A stretch of DNA of 64,000 nucleotides from positions 15,220,532 through 15,284,531 of the forward strand of contig OX940871.1 of NCBI GenBank assembly GCA_954871525.1, read 5' to 3'. Below, piece after piece: positions 34,961 to 47,303 of this stretch (position 1 is its first letter; each line of letters opens with the position of its first letter). This DNA is from Parietaria judaica (lineage: Eukaryota; Streptophyta; Magnoliopsida; Rosales; Urticaceae). A program made the position numbers and the translations under genes. A model generated the notes under the pieces. That model searched no databases, was not told the origin of the DNA, and saw only the letters and a list, made by a program, of their open reading frames with translations.

Positions 34961-36218
34961 AAAAATAAGTGGTTTTGGCATAGAGTTATATTGACAATGA
35001 CCAATGTGAGCGATGTTAATTTTTTTACCATTACCCATCGAGACCTGATCATTACTGAAAAACGGCTCTGGATCATCAAGGCTGTCGAGCGCTGGTGTAA
35101 AGTGGTGGGTCGCTCCAGAGTTGAGGTACCACGGGCTAGAGTTCGAATCCATTGTTGATTTACCAGAGGTTAGAGCACTTGGTAATGAGGTGAGCAACGT
35201 GTTTGTATGATTTTGATGCCCGCCTGGATAGACAGAACACATGCCGGCAAAAGTGGGAGAAGATTGTGGTCGGTAGTTGAGGTTGGCATGGTGGTAACAA
35301 ACGGAGGCTAAGTGACCGGTTTTACCACAAATTTGGCAAGTCGGTCGAGAAGTATTGGACGGCGCAAAGGACCTGAAATGTTGTTTGGGCCATGGTGAAT
35401 GTTGGTTTTTCGGTTTTCCAAGAAAACCGGGATTAGGGTTAGGTTAGGGCGAGCAAAGTTTGGTGAGTTTCGATATTGGGAAGATTGTTGAGGGCGACTC
35501 AGAAAACGTTGAGGGGACAAATTAAGTTGAGAAAGGTTTAACTGAGCTATCTGTGCGAGTTGGGCTTGAGAGTTGAAGTTGTGATGTTCGACGGCTGATT
35601 GTTGTTCCAGACGATAATCGTGGTTTAACAACAAGTTATGGATCTCGTCTATGGCGGGACGGTCTGGTCGGCAACTAACCGAGTTGACCACAGAGTTGTA
35701 TTTAGGCCCGAGATTAGTGGTTCGCCGATAGCTGCAAACTTGTCGAAGACAGATTTCAAAGCGCTCAAGTAAGCGGAGAGAGTTGGGTCTTGAGGCTTAA
35801 AATCGTCGAGATAGAAGCAGATTAATAGACGTGATTCAATGAATCTCAAATTTCCCATGGATTCTGAAAGTGAAGAGAATAACCAGCTCATAACGAGTCG
35901 GTTTAGACTCCGCCACTGATTGTGATTGGGGTTTAGTTGAGTTTGAAGAGGGTCAAGAAATTGGTTCAGGCAAGGCAAGGTACCTTCAATGAAGCCTTCA
36001 AGGCCTTGAGCTATAATGATATTTTGCGTTTAATTTTTCCAAAGCACGTGGTTCGTTGAATCGAGCTTGACTGAAACAGGTTGGTTCAATGAAGGAAAGG
36101 GTTGATTTTGAAATAGGGCAAATGGGTTTGGAAGGTTGGGATTAAGTTGAACAGGAACATGGAGTTGGTCATTTCCAGCTTGGTGGACGATCGGTGGGTT
36201 GTTTGTGTTATCAGCCAT
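34961..36218 (-). pseudogene. Copia gag and protease remnant
   Basis: Begins MADNTNNPPIVHQ at 36218. Gag pieces at 36218-36030, 35978-35649 and 35691-35308 are in different frames. A canonical zinc knuckle C-QI-C-GKTG-H-LASV-C lies near 35285-35335. The protease active site reads WYLNSGATHH instead of the normal WYLDSGATHH, so the catalytic Asp has become Asn. Confidence 0.85.
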
Positions 36219-36264
36219 GGAGAGGAAGAAAAAAAAATTGATCGAATGGAGCTAGGGCTTAGAA

Positions 36265-36276
36265 GCTCTGATACCA
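36265..36276 (-). other. Copia primer-binding site
   Basis: TGGTATCAGAGC immediately after the 5' LTR, complementary to the 3' end of initiator Met-tRNA as in most plant Copia elements. Confidence 0.85.
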
Positions 36277-36433
36277 AGAAAATCAGAGGAATATAAGAAG
36301 AAGAAAGAGTTTTGGGAGTAAATGCACTGCTCAACCAAAACGTGGGCAGTGAAGTGTTTAATATATATCACTACAAGAAAAATTAACAAATACAATATAA
36401 ATAAATAATGATAACATATTTTATTGCTTAACA
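36277..36433 (-). repeat. Copia 5' LTR
   Basis: 157 bp, partner of 31795-31948; flanked on the outside by the C-run target duplication. Confidence 0.9.
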
Positions 36434-39400
36434 CCCCCAAACTTGTATTCGTGTTTGTTTCTCATATTTGGACACCTGCTACCGTCATGAATTTCTATTT
36501 ACCACAAAACATGTTAAGTCATAGTTTTGAATTCCATAAGCTCGTTTTCATGAACTTTCTCCACTAATTTTGGCAATGCAACACCAAAGATCATTAGGGC
36601 TTTAAAGGCTTAAAGTGTAAGATTAGGTAAAGGGTGAGTGTGGGTGTGAATATGAGTAGTAGAGTAAAGGATATGATTGGAAGTGATTATGACTCAATTA
36701 CTCTCAGCAAATGATCATCCAACGCCTCTACATAGAGCTCTCTTCATCGTCTTTCTCGGAAAATACTCTAAACTTTATTGTTGTCCTCCACACTTCCTCG
36801 TGGTGAAGCACTTGTGATCTTGTCTTTCCATCTTTCTTTCTTTCTTTTTTGAACTAAAGTAAACAAAATAACATAATGAAATAAAAACTTACACCCGACA
36901 CATAGTGTAGAATCACAACAAAAAATCGTTACTCTCGCATGTACGACGAAACTCTCTATGACTTTCCTTCCGATATCGCTCATATGATAAGAAGTAGAAT
37001 GATCAAAATACTCGAGAAGCAATAGAGATAATCGCTATTCCGGGTTGGCAAATTTTTTGGGAGATAAACGATTGTGGGATTCAAAGTTTGTCAAGTGATT
37101 GGGTTCAAAAAGGCATGATGGATATTTTTATGTTAGGGATGGTTTGAAAAAGCTAAAAATAGTTCGACGATGTTTCATTTCCCTAGTGCTACAATGTTCT
37201 TTATTTCGCATCGAAAGTCAATCAAACAAGTTCTAGATTTCTAACCGGATAAAACAATTTTCATGGTTCATATTGACTTTTTCACAGTAAAAAAATTCCC
37301 TCGTAATTCAAAATTTCATACTCAACATGTTCAAGAAAAACTTGTTGGGCATATTTCCCTTAAACAATGTTTTTATTTACCCATTGTAAAAGTTTATGAC
37401 ATCACTCTTAATAAAGAAGGCACTTATTATGATAATCTTTTCTATAGTTCTTTATGTATAATCGAATGTAAATCCATAGTTCATAATGGAATGCAATTGT
37501 AATCTATCCATCACGCCGGAGTCATTGTGAGGAAGAATTGATAGATGCAATAAATGAACTTAAATGTATATGTGACTTAATTAAGCGGGTGAGAGTCTCT
37601 TAATTAACAAAGTCATTAATGTGACTAAATGAAGAAAATCCTATTCTGGATAGATATGTGTGTCATACTCATTAAGTGCATTAATTACAAAGTGTTTTTG
37701 TACTGGATAGGACTTGACCAAGTTCTGAAAGTTGCTCAATTAAGACCGTCACTGACAACTTTGAACTAAGTCGTAAAAGATGATCAAATGTAATTAATCT
37801 AAATCCTGAAGTGAATTTGAACCCCGACTGTTAGCTTGATTGTTCTTTGATTTGCTAGTTAAAGAACACAACATAATGTTGTTCCCAAAGCCGCTATATT
37901 GGGAACATGATAGTCGACGGGGAAGGGTAGCTCGATCACAGATATGGATATCACATAGCTTTTTACTAAGTCAAGATGATTCCCGAAATTGTCGGTCGTG
38001 ATAAGTAGTACAAGAACTCATGCACAGCTTACGTCTCGAAATTGTAAGTGAGTCGTGTACAATACCACCGATGGAATTCATGAAGAAAAGCACTGAGGGG
38101 CTAAACGGTAAAACGCCTACTCAAGTGTGAATCATCAAGTGAAAGATTAATCACTGGAATTTGATTATATCACTGGACACCTTGAAACAAAAGGAATATA
38201 TTATTCGCATCACTAAATAGTACAGCTTCGGGTTTTTAGTGGAATAACACCGGAGTTAACGGCTTAATCCGTTGGAGCTTAAGTGATGTGGGTCCATGGT
38301 CCCCATGATAGCTTTGTAAAGGAACGATCGTACAATTAGAATATTTGTTACTCTAATTTATGATATAAATATTGAAACTAAAGCTTGTGTCAAGTTTTGG
38401 AAAGTTTCAAAAAATTGCGGCAAAAGTACCTTAAGTTTGCCAAAGAAATAGCTAATCAGAAAAAGTCAAAACTGGAGTAAATTGTCAACATCAATGTTGT
38501 AGTAAATTTAATTCTAAGAGTTTTTCCTTCTATGATTTTATGTGGAAGATCAACAGAGAAAAATATATGAATTATAGATCATAACAAGAGGTTATGTTAA
38601 TTCATGAGAATTACTTAAAGATAAAATTAATGGGCTAGGTCCATTGGGTTTAATCTTGGCTGATGGTAAGAGAGAAAATTCTACCAAGCCTTGGTGGATA
38701 GGCCTACTAGGTATTTTCGTTATCATATTTTAATAAAAGATTAATTATGATAAACATATAATGCAAGATTTTGAATCATGGAAATTACCAAGCTTGGTTA
38801 CCAAGCAATGAGTTACGATTTCAAGCATGATAGAATGGTAATTCAAGATACTAATTAATCATATTCAAATATGGTATTAATCTAAATTAAATAAATAAGA
38901 ATTGTATCATGAATATTAATTGTGCATGAATCATAAGAACTTGATTTGCAAGTTTTAAATAAAGATTTATATTGCATGAGAATTAATATTGATTGATTCA
39001 TAACATTATTTAATTGATAGGTTATTCACAAATAAGGAAAAGATTGATAAATTATGAATCACCTAATTTGATTTAATTGGAATTAATTCTTTGTTAAAAA
39101 TAATAATAGAAATCGCATAAACCTATTCATGGATTGGGATTGGATTTCTTGGTATTTATTATAATTAAAGAAAATATATTCCCTTGATTAAAATATGATG
39201 AAATTGAATTTTGCCTTATGTGGGTAACATTTGATTTTCATGATACATATTTAAATCATATGAAATTAAATATTAGGTATTTTAATCATAATAATTTCGA
39301 CACCTATCTAAATGGGAAGGTTGAAATTAGTTCTTGATTGATTTATAATTGACACTAATTTGGGTCGATGGATTGACACTAATTGAGGTTGATTGATTTA

Positions 39401-40140
39401 TCTATAATTGGAAGTAATGTGTGCATGCCCTTTTACTATAAATACAAGGCATAGGCATCACATTCCAATAACACTCTCACACGCAAAACTCGAGTTCTCT
39501 CTCTCTAAAGAGCTCTCGAATTCTCTCTCTCTCTAGAAATTCGGCTAGTCTATAAGCAACGAAGTTCCGTCAAGCAAAGCCTACGCTTTGTGTACGAGGA
39601 AGTTCTAGAGAATATCCCATAAGGCTTTGGGAGTTTCCTTGTCGTCTCATAAGTCGTGTGGAAGCTCTGCTCAACCTCCCTAGGCGCATTAACCAAGACC
39701 GGCGGAAGCCCTGCCCAAATTCAGAAAGCGCAGTGGAAGTCATTGTGAGATTTAAGTACGGCCTTATTCATTGGGTAAATAAATGCAAAACCATTTTATT
39801 GCTTTATTTATTTCCTTGACTACAACTTTTAATTACGTGTTTGAATAAATAACTAATTAATTAACCGATCGAATCTCTGTTATCTTGGTGCTCGATTCTA
39901 GAAAAGGAAGTAACATCGGAAAGTGTAAATGGGCCTTCCGTGTAAAACAAATTTTTAAAGATTACCCCGATGGATCGAGGGCCCATCCCGAGATATGACG
40001 GAGGGGACATTAATATTTTTCTCCAACAAAACCTAGGCCGAGCAAAACAATAGAATCACAAAGCATACAAACACGGACATTTTTCACTTCCCTAAAACAA
40101 ATATAGCGAGCAAGCATGTAAGGTCATACCAAATTATTAC
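36434..40140. other. No gene; possible large LTR or LARD-like block
   Basis: No coding family on either strand. 37540-40030 is AT-rich and ends with TATA-like CTATAAATACAAGGC (near 39440), CT-rich leader sequence and a TTTCTCCAACA terminus, a layout like an LTR with promoter, U5 and CA end. A start TGATAGATGCAATAAATG near 37539 is possible. No target duplication or second copy could be found, so the assignment is weak. Confidence 0.35.
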
Positions 40141-40327
40141 TTTTTTTTTTTGGAACAAAAGTAACTTTTTATTCCAAGTAAACAAGAAAAGTACATCTTC
40201 TCAATTACAAAGTCATACTTTGATAATGACCAGCCTAACTAATTGGTAAAGGAGGCAAATGCTCACACAAGTAGGATAGCTTAGGATCTATGAACAATAT
40301 CTGGAACACTTGTTGGTTTCGCTCCAT

Positions 40328-43300
40328 TCAGATTGCATAAATCATCTCAGTAATTAGCAGCTTAAACAACCGTTTACGAGGTGTGTTTCCCTTCAGTTTC
40401 TTGCAAAGTTGATGAAGAATACTCTGCCAATTACCAGTCACAACAGGAACTCCATACCATGATAACATCAACACCCATATCTGATGTGTAAACTGGCACG
40501 AGAAAAAGAGATGGTCATGAAATTCTTCCACCACATGACAAAATGCACAAATAGGATCGACAACAATATGAAACTTGAGCAATCTGTCTTTCGTGGCAAG
40601 ACAGCCCCAAGCTGCCACCCAAGCACAGAAACGAGCCCTAGGAGTAGCCCGGTTGTTGAGAACAAGCTCCTTCCATGTGACAACATGAATGGGAGGCCGG
40701 AGGATAGAGTAGACAACATGTTTGTCAAATTTTCCTTTGTCACACATGATGCCCATTGAGCTTGGCCATGCATCAAGTCCCGACATTTTAGCAAATTCTT
40801 GAACAATACAGATGCTTGCAAGGGTGCAGTCAAACCATTAAGGTCACGCCCTTTGACGTAAAACTCATGCAACAATTTAACCCACAGTTTTTCAGCCTTG
40901 TTTTGGATAGCCGAAAACATTTTAACAAAAGACACCTTATTCCAAGTGGGTAAGTGGATCAGGCCTAATCCGACTTCTGCTCTTGTTCGACAAATAAAAT
41001 CCCAAGATATCAAGGATTTCCTGTTGTCTCCGGCCATTCTTGTCCATAAGAAACGTCTACAAATAGCCTCAACAGCTTTCATGACCTTCTTAGGAAGAGA
41101 GAACACATGACACCAATAATTCTGAACAGAGTAGAGTACACTTTGAATAAGTTGCACTCTACCTCCATAACTAAGAAGCTTAGAGGTCGAATGTGTAATC
41201 TTGCCAACCATTTTCTCAAGGAGAGACTGATACTGGACTATGGATAGACTTCTAGATGTAAGAGGAATCCCCAAGTATCGAAAAGGTAGCTAGCCTTGTC
41301 GTAAGTTACTCATAGCAAGAATGCGAGTCCTCACTTCTTCCTTTACCCCTGCAAAGTACACTTCACTCTTCCTCGTATTAGCCTTCAAACCAGAAGTTTT
41401 ACTAAACACTGTAAACACATCCAATAAAGCTTGGAAAGATTGCCTTTACAGAAGAACAGGAGATCATCAATAAAGATGAGGTGGGTGATCCTTAGAGCGC
41501 CGCAACTAGGGTCATAATGGAAGCCAGGGTGTGCATGTAAGCCATGAAGTAGTCTAGAGAGGTACTCTATACTTATAAGAAACAAAAATGGGGAAATAGG
41601 ACCCCCTTGTCTCAATCCTTTCCCTGCTGGAAAAGGAGTAGTCAATTGGCCATTCAGACAAATTTGATAAGAAACCGGGGAGAGCGACACGTGTCGCAAC
41701 TGTTCCCTCCAAAAGATTCGAAATCACTTTGATTTTGAAAATTCTCAGTTCGGTCCCCCAAAATGCGATATTATCATAAAAACAGTTCTGATGCCCCCCA
41801 ATTAATTTGATTTTTTTGGCAAAAGTCATGAAAGTTTCTGATTTTGCAAATTCAATTAATTTTCATCACGAATTTTTACATGATTATATCAATTTTGATA
41901 CTATAAATAATACTTCGTATTGTTTATAGTAGGGGGCTATCTGTTGATGTGCAAATTCGCTCCTCAAATTGAAATCATGATGATATTAATTAAATTTATA
42001 GTTTAAATTGATTATCCAAAGTTATGAGCAATTGAATATTTCTAATTGGGCTTGTGACATATAAATCCTAAAATCCCACCACACTTAATCATGTTCGGGC
42101 CCGAGCAAAGCTAAAAGCCAAGAAGGCAAAACGTTCACCCGAGCAGAATATATTCAAAAGTAGATCGGACAGAGATTCTCGAAGGCTAATTCCGAGCAGA
42201 ACTTAAAATCGCACTTCAAAACAACACTTGGTTAAATCCTAACACCCAAGGCTCTTCCCAGACTAATTGTCTCAAAGGGATCCGAGCGGAAGCAGAACAA
42301 AGTGCCCGGGCAGAAGAAAGCTTAACATCCGAGCACAAGCAGACTTGGTCAACCGCCTCAATTCAAACTCTCGAAGACCGACCAGAAAAACCGCCACGAT
42401 TCGAATTCAAACCCCACGACGACCAGTCAAGGTCCACCACTACGCCAATCTCGCAGGACGTGGCCCACGTGTCAACTCGACAGCAGGTGAAGCCCCAAAC
42501 TCAAAGACACTACCAACGTACACCTCCAACGGGCAGAAGCTAGACGTCTATAAAAGCAAGAAGGCAGCCCTTTTACACGCACGCAAGCATCCATTTTTTT
42601 AAAGAAAAGAGTCTGTGAGAATTCGTACTTTCAGAGTGTTTCTTTCATTTTTGATATATCAGGAATTGGCTTGTGGTTCTGATTGATCAACCTTTTTAAA
42701 GCAATAAACGTACAGAGGACGTAGTTAACTACCGCATTGGGACGAACTTCTCTAAAAAACCTCTGGTGTTTTTATTTTCCTCTCTATATTTTCGTGTGTC
42801 ATCGTCTGAAGTATTGACGACGCGGAGGTCAATATCCACAAAATCGTAGCATCTTCATCGCAAAATCCCATTCACAAATCACGTGACCGTTGGCGTGCGA
42901 AACCACGTCAACGGTGATCACCTTAGAAATGATTTTGTATAAGATACTGCAACAGGCAATCGATCGAAAGTCTTTGATGGTTGTTGCAGATCTTGATTTG
43001 GGAAGAAGAGTAATAAGTGTGGTGTTGATACTTTTCAATAATTTTCCCGTTCTGAAGAAATCCTGGACAGCCTTCACGATATCACCGCTAATAACCGACC
43101 AAGCAGACTTAAAGAATTGGGAAGAGAAACCATTGGCCCCTGGTGCTTTGCAGTCCGCAATAGAACTAAGAGCAGAGTATATTTCTTTCGTTGTCACAGG
43201 TTGGACAAGAGTACTACGTTGATCATCAGTTAATACTTTACCTTCCCTAAGCAACACAGTATTGACGGCTAGAGAAGTGTCAACTGCTGTCCCGAGTAAC

Positions 43301-44496
43301 TTCTTATAAAACGCAACTACTTCATTCCTAATCTCCATTTTATTCTCTAGCTTTCGACCATGATCATCATAAAGAACAGAATTGTGAGAGACATGCCTAG
43401 ATTTCAAGCTAGCATGAAAGAATTTATTATTTCTGTCTCCACATTTAAGCCTATGAATTTTTTATTTTTGCTTCATAATCTGTTCTTCCACTGTACTCCA
43501 CTTATCAACCTCATCTTGAGCTTCGACCACTGCCTGATAGGCATTAGCATCCAGCGGGGAACTTGCAATAAAGTTTGTAGGCTACAGATGTCTGTAGCCT
43601 ATAAGAAGAATGAGAGTAGATTTTATGCAACCCTCTGATCTGTTCCCTCACTTGTTTATGTTTAACACAAACCTGAAATAAAGGGACACCATATACGATA
43701 ACAGACCAGCCCCTATGCACAAAACCAAGAAACTCGGGGTGAGAAGTAACGCAGTTCAAAAATTTAAATTTGCGAGGGACATGCCTAGGAGGAGGACCAT
43801 AATAACAACCAGAAGAGAGTGATCAGAGCTCAAAGGGTTTAATACTTGCACACTCAAAGTGCCAAACTGTTGTAGCCACATCAAGTTAGCAAAACAACGA
43901 TCAATTTTGGTGTAAATCAGGTTGCCTGCCTGTTTGTTACACAAAGTATAAGTCCACCCAGTGTATTGACCCTCTTGTAAGAGAGAATGAGAAATGGCTT
44001 CTCGAAAGTCTACACATTTTGCAGCAGTCACAAGTTGACCTCCAATTCTATCCCCTGTCTCTAAAATGCTATTAAAATCCCCTAACACTGGCCAAGCCTC
44101 ATTAATGCCTTCAGCTAACCGCTGAAGCTCCCTCCACAAGCTTAGCCTTTCCTCGGCAGTGTTATAGGCATAGACAAAAGTAACTAATATAGTGGTACCC
44201 CCAACCACATCAGAAAGATACCCATGAAGAGACTGGGAAGTAGAACATAAATCACGAAATTAGGCTTTTAGGGAGTCCCAACCAGCCAAAATCCTACCAT
44301 TTTCTGCAAAACTGTAATTTTCTATGAAATGCCTAGAAGATGGGAAACTCTTTCTGACATTAGGAGCCTTGCCAGCCTTGACTCTAGTCTCAAGAAAACC
44401 GCAAATACTGATATTATTCTTTCGTACGAACTCAACAACCTCTTTTTGTCTTGAAAACTTATTAAGACCTCTAACATTCCAGCTAGATATGATCAT
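40328..44496 (-). pseudogene. LINE ORF2: endonuclease, reverse transcriptase, zf-RVT
   Basis: Endonuclease from 44496 (ISSWNVRGLNKFSRQ, FLETRV) with GDFNSIL and SSDHSLL motifs at 44208-43756. RT in two parts separated by an insertion: 43407-42829 (CKAPGANGF, LITLLPK, DFRSIACCSILYKIISK) and 41699-41385 (GLRQGGPISPFLFLISIEYL, then FIDDLLFF in place of the common FADD). 41274-40328 carries the tail with SWDFICRTRAEVGLGL and a zf-RVT region (RARFCAWVAAWGCLATKDRL, CAFCHVVEEFHDHLFFSC). Several frameshifts and the insertion make it inactive. Confidence 0.88.
41700..42840 (+). mobile_element. 3' end of a Gypsy-type LTR retrotransposon inside the LINE
   Basis: Interrupts the LINE reverse transcriptase. 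41700-41941 looks like 3' internal sequence ending in a purine tract (TAGTAGGGGGC). 41942-42840 is an LTR of about 900 bp: begins TGTTGATGTGC, ends ATATCCACA, with a TATA box CTATAAAAG at about 42548-42556. No coding sequence remains. The left boundary is approximate, set by where LINE homology resumes. Confidence 0.6.
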
Positions 44497-44670
44497 ATAG
44501 ATTTAATGGATGGCCCTGGGTCTTTTAACCCATCTCGAATAGAACCAAACTTCATAGCTGAGGATAGAGAGACCTCGGGATCAACAACTGACGCATCTTC
44601 GTGTTGAAGAACATCAAAGTGGTTATCTTGGGGAACGTCTTTAGCAGCTTGGTTATCACCATTAATAGCC

Positions 44671-45288
44671 TTATACTTTTTTTCTGACTGGAACCCATGC
44701 TTGCTGCATATTTCTCGCACCCTTCCCATCACCTACAACTGGTCGAACTGGCCGCACAATAGCTGCTTGAGGCAGGGGCTGCTTACTGCAATCATGCCCT
44801 ACGAGTTGGCAAGTTTGAAAGTACAACGGCACCCATTCGTACTCAAGAGATTGTACTACCACTTTCCCAGAAGATAGCTTGAGCCTCGTGGTAGTGATTA
44901 AAGGTTGTGTAACATCCACTTCGACTAAAACCCGAGCATAAGAAACCTTCGATTGTTTACTTGTGCACTCATCGGTATGCATTGGCTTCCCCGCCACACT
45001 AGCAATCCGACTTAAGCTTTTATTTTCCCAAAATGGCAGTGGTAGTTGAGGAAACTTAATCCAAATAGGCAGCAACGTCAATTGAGTTGGAGAGAAATCA
45101 AAATCCGCTGTCCATTTTTTAAGGATAACGGGTTGATTTTTTACGGTATAGGGCCCTTCAGACAGAATAGTATCGCAGTCAATAGCATTCCTGAACCGAG
45201 CGATAAAAAACCTAGCATTATACTGATGTAGCTCTGGTAAAGCCACAAAATTCCAAGTCTTCTCAATGAAGCGATGCATATAGTTCAA
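44671..45288 (-). pseudogene. LINE ORF1 fragment (DUF4283 / zinc-knuckle)
   Basis: 205-codon frame with the DUF4283 pattern found in plant LINE ORF1 proteins: FFIARFRNAIDCDTILSEGP, VILKKWTADFDF, LPIWIKFPQLPLPFW, then a CCHC-type end with CQLVGHDC. Presumed nucleic-acid chaperone of the element. The N-terminus is lost at the LINE's left limit and the C-terminus continues in another frame. Confidence 0.75.
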
Positions 45289-45310
45289 GGTATGCTCCGA
45301 ACCAACAACA

Positions 45311-45550
45311 CAAAGAACTAGAGAAAATTGCCATATGGATTAAGTTGATAGGTCATGCATAAAATTTGGACAAAACATGAGTGAGTTATGTCAAAAATAC
45401 GAAAAGTGTACATATAGAGGAGGATAACTCTCTAACGGTCAACTGACGGAAAACACGAATATATCTAACAGATCAAACATTGGGTACATTAGTCGCCGAA
45501 AATAAACATTAGGTACATAATTCACAGAAGATCAAACATTGGGTACATTA
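45311..45550. other. Repeat-containing spacer, MITE-end-like
   Basis: Two copies of AGATCAAACATTGGGTACAT and the related CATTAGGTACATAATTCAC. The right edge, reversed, reads GGGAAAAATGCGGCTAATG, resembling the ends of the MULE-like elements elsewhere in the window. A left partner is unclear. Confidence 0.4.
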
Positions 45551-46381
45551 GCCGCATTTTTCCCTTTTCAAAATCATTTATCGATAACTTCGGAATCATA
45601 TCTAGGTTACTTAAATTACTAATTGTTCTTTTGTTGACGTGATAAAGCCTAGCATGCCAAACATTAAAAGAACACAACGAGTAAACGGAAGAATTCACTT
45701 TATTCACTTCAACATTAAGCTTAAACATCCCATCAGTTGCATAACCCTTTCCCATTAACACATTATTCTTAGTAATAGTCTAAAGATCTGCCCCTATAAC
45801 CTAAGTAAATCCCGCCTTGTTGAGAAGGTAGCCCGAAACCAGATTCTTCCTCATCTCCGGAGTGTGCAACACGTCTTTGAGGACAACCGTCGTTCCGGAG
45901 GTAAACTTCAGCTCGACCTCGCCGATGCCGGCAATAATAGTGGAGTGGGAGTCTCCCAGCAGCACTTTCCTATCCTTCGCCTCCGAGTATGACTTGAAAA
46001 GGTCACGCTCGAACACACGTGGCAGGTAGCCCCAGTGTCCATCCACCAGCCCTTAGACCACCTGCGAGGTTAATCTCCATGGCAACCAGTTGTTCTTTAG
46101 TCAAGTTTACCTGTGGAGCAGGACGACGCTTGTTCCTACAATTTCGAGCCATATCCCCGGGCTTGTTAAAATTGAAGCAAACAAATTGGACCGAATCACC
46201 GGAGGGTAGTTTCTGGGACGTGGGACTCTTCGTCTGGTTGTTGCTTGGCGCGCTGTTCCGATTCTTTATTGGTTTGCCTTTCGGCTTCAGGACCGCCGAG
46301 GACTTGATGGAGACAACATTGATCTCCTCCTTCTGGTCTTGCTTCCGGGCCTCCTCCTCGATCCGAAGGCGACCATCTTAA
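45551..46381 (-). pseudogene. Copia gag/protease/pre-integrase remnant
   Basis: On -: gag tail with a ruined zinc knuckle (CFNFNKPGDMARNC, where the second Cys and the His are lost), then protease-region sequence (VLLGDSHSTIIAGIGEVEL, LKDVLHTPEMRKNLVSGYLL, 46046-45801), then the pre-integrase piece (NVWHARLYHVNKRTISNLS, 45761-45522). Frames are broken and the element stops there. A different Copia lineage from the one at 31.8-36.4 kb. Confidence 0.8.
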
Positions 46382-47075
46382 ACTTTGATTATATATATAT
46401 ATATATATATATATTCAAAAGGAATAAGAGGAAGCCACACAACTATATATGGAAAAAATAATATTAAACTTATAAAGTAGAGTAGAGAAAATGGCTGAAC
46501 GTTTGTACCAGAAAAGTTGGTCGCAAGCAAAATAACGTAGGAGGAGCTTAATGAACGTGGACTCTTTTAAAACGAAAAGGGCGCACCGTTAAGGTTAACG
46601 GCAACGACACCGTGTAGGGCGGTCTTGGCGATGATAGAAGAAACGTCTTAAAATTGTTGTCTCCGGAACTTCGTCTTCGCTGGCGAAAGGCTAAACTTTG
46701 GTACTTGCAAAACAAGGATTAGCGGAAAAAATCGCCTCGGCTGAGTCGCGGACTAGGTCGCTCTCTATAAGACGTTTCGTGAATCTGCCTCGGTGTAGCA
46801 GTTCGTGATTGCCCCGTCGCCTCCCAGGATAAAATAGCCCAGTAAAACACTGTCTCGACCGAAACCGTGCACTCGGTATCGATCAGAATCACTCACAACC
46901 CCTCTGAGATATATTGCTCGGCAAAATCTCTCTCTGTATAGCTTTTAGAAACCAACGATGAACTCTGTATTTTTTTTTCTGATCATAAATGACCAGCCCA
47001 CTCTCTTATTTATAGATAAAGAAAATGTTAACGTTAATTGCTTACGTTGAGAGAAAAAGGATAGATCATTGACTT
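46382..47075 (-). other. Non-coding, possibly 5' leader/LTR of the Copia remnant
   Basis: An (AT)n run at about 46390-46413, then sequence that on - contains CTATAAATAAGAGAG (near 47020), a plausible TATA box 5' of the gag remnant. No second LTR. No coding family. Confidence 0.35.
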
Positions 47076-47198
47076 CAGGGGCGGAGCATATGGGGCCGAG
47101 CGGGGTCGACCGCCCCCACTTGATCCGGGTTTATTATTTTTATGTATTAGTAGTTTTTTTTTATTTAAAAAAATAACATGTAATATAAATATATAAAG

Positions 47199-47262
47199 TG
47201 GTGCAGTGGATGCTGACACACCAAAACTTCACCTATAAACATGTCCACTCAAGTTCGAATCC
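47199..47262 (+). other. tRNA-like pol III promoter boxes inside the hAT element
   Basis: TGGTGCAGTGG (47199-47209) resembles a tRNA A box and GTTCGAATCC (47253-47262) a B box, 43 bp apart. No cloverleaf can be drawn, so this is not a tRNA gene; it may be a captured tRNA-derived (SINE-like) head or a chance match. Confidence 0.45.
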
Positions 47263-47303
47263 TACAATTTCCAACATTTTTTTTCAGGTAGCTATTACTC
47301 CAC

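Larger units (their letters stand above)
31795..36433 (-). mobile_element. Ty1/Copia retrotransposon with short LTRs, decayed
   Basis: 4639 bp. LTRs 36277-36433 (5') and 31795-31948 (3'), flanked by a 5-bp C-run duplication (31790-31794 and 36434-36438). LTRs start TGTTAAGCAATAAAATATG on - and differ from each other at about a dozen places by eye, so the insertion is not new. The primer-binding site follows the 5' LTR and the polypurine tract precedes the 3' LTR. Gene order gag, protease, integrase, RT, RNase H is the Copia order. All parts are interrupted by stops or frameshifts. LTRs of about 155 bp are short for a full-size plant Copia element. Confidence 0.93.
40141..45310 (-). mobile_element. 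LINE (plant L1 type), interrupted
   Basis: On - it contains ORF1 (44671-45288), then endonuclease, RT and a C-terminal zinc domain, and ends in a poly(A) tail (the T-run at about 40141-40152 on +). It is split at about 41700-42840 by a Gypsy fragment. The 5' end is ill-defined near 45310, so it may be 5'-truncated. Target duplication not identified. Confidence 0.88.

Noticed and set aside
34673..35158. Plus-strand 161-codon frame
   Set aside because: Antisense to Copia protease and across a foldback insertion; no family resemblance.
42267..42602. Plus-strand 111-codon frame
   Set aside because: Lies within the Gypsy-type LTR upstream of and over its TATA region; basic composition but no family match.
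46019..46381. Plus-strand open frame of 120 codons
   Set aside because: It is the antisense of a Copia gag zinc-knuckle region; the minus strand gives recognisable motifs.
47199..47262. tRNA gene
   Set aside because: A and B box matches exist, but acceptor and anticodon arms do not pair; kept only as a tRNA-like signal.
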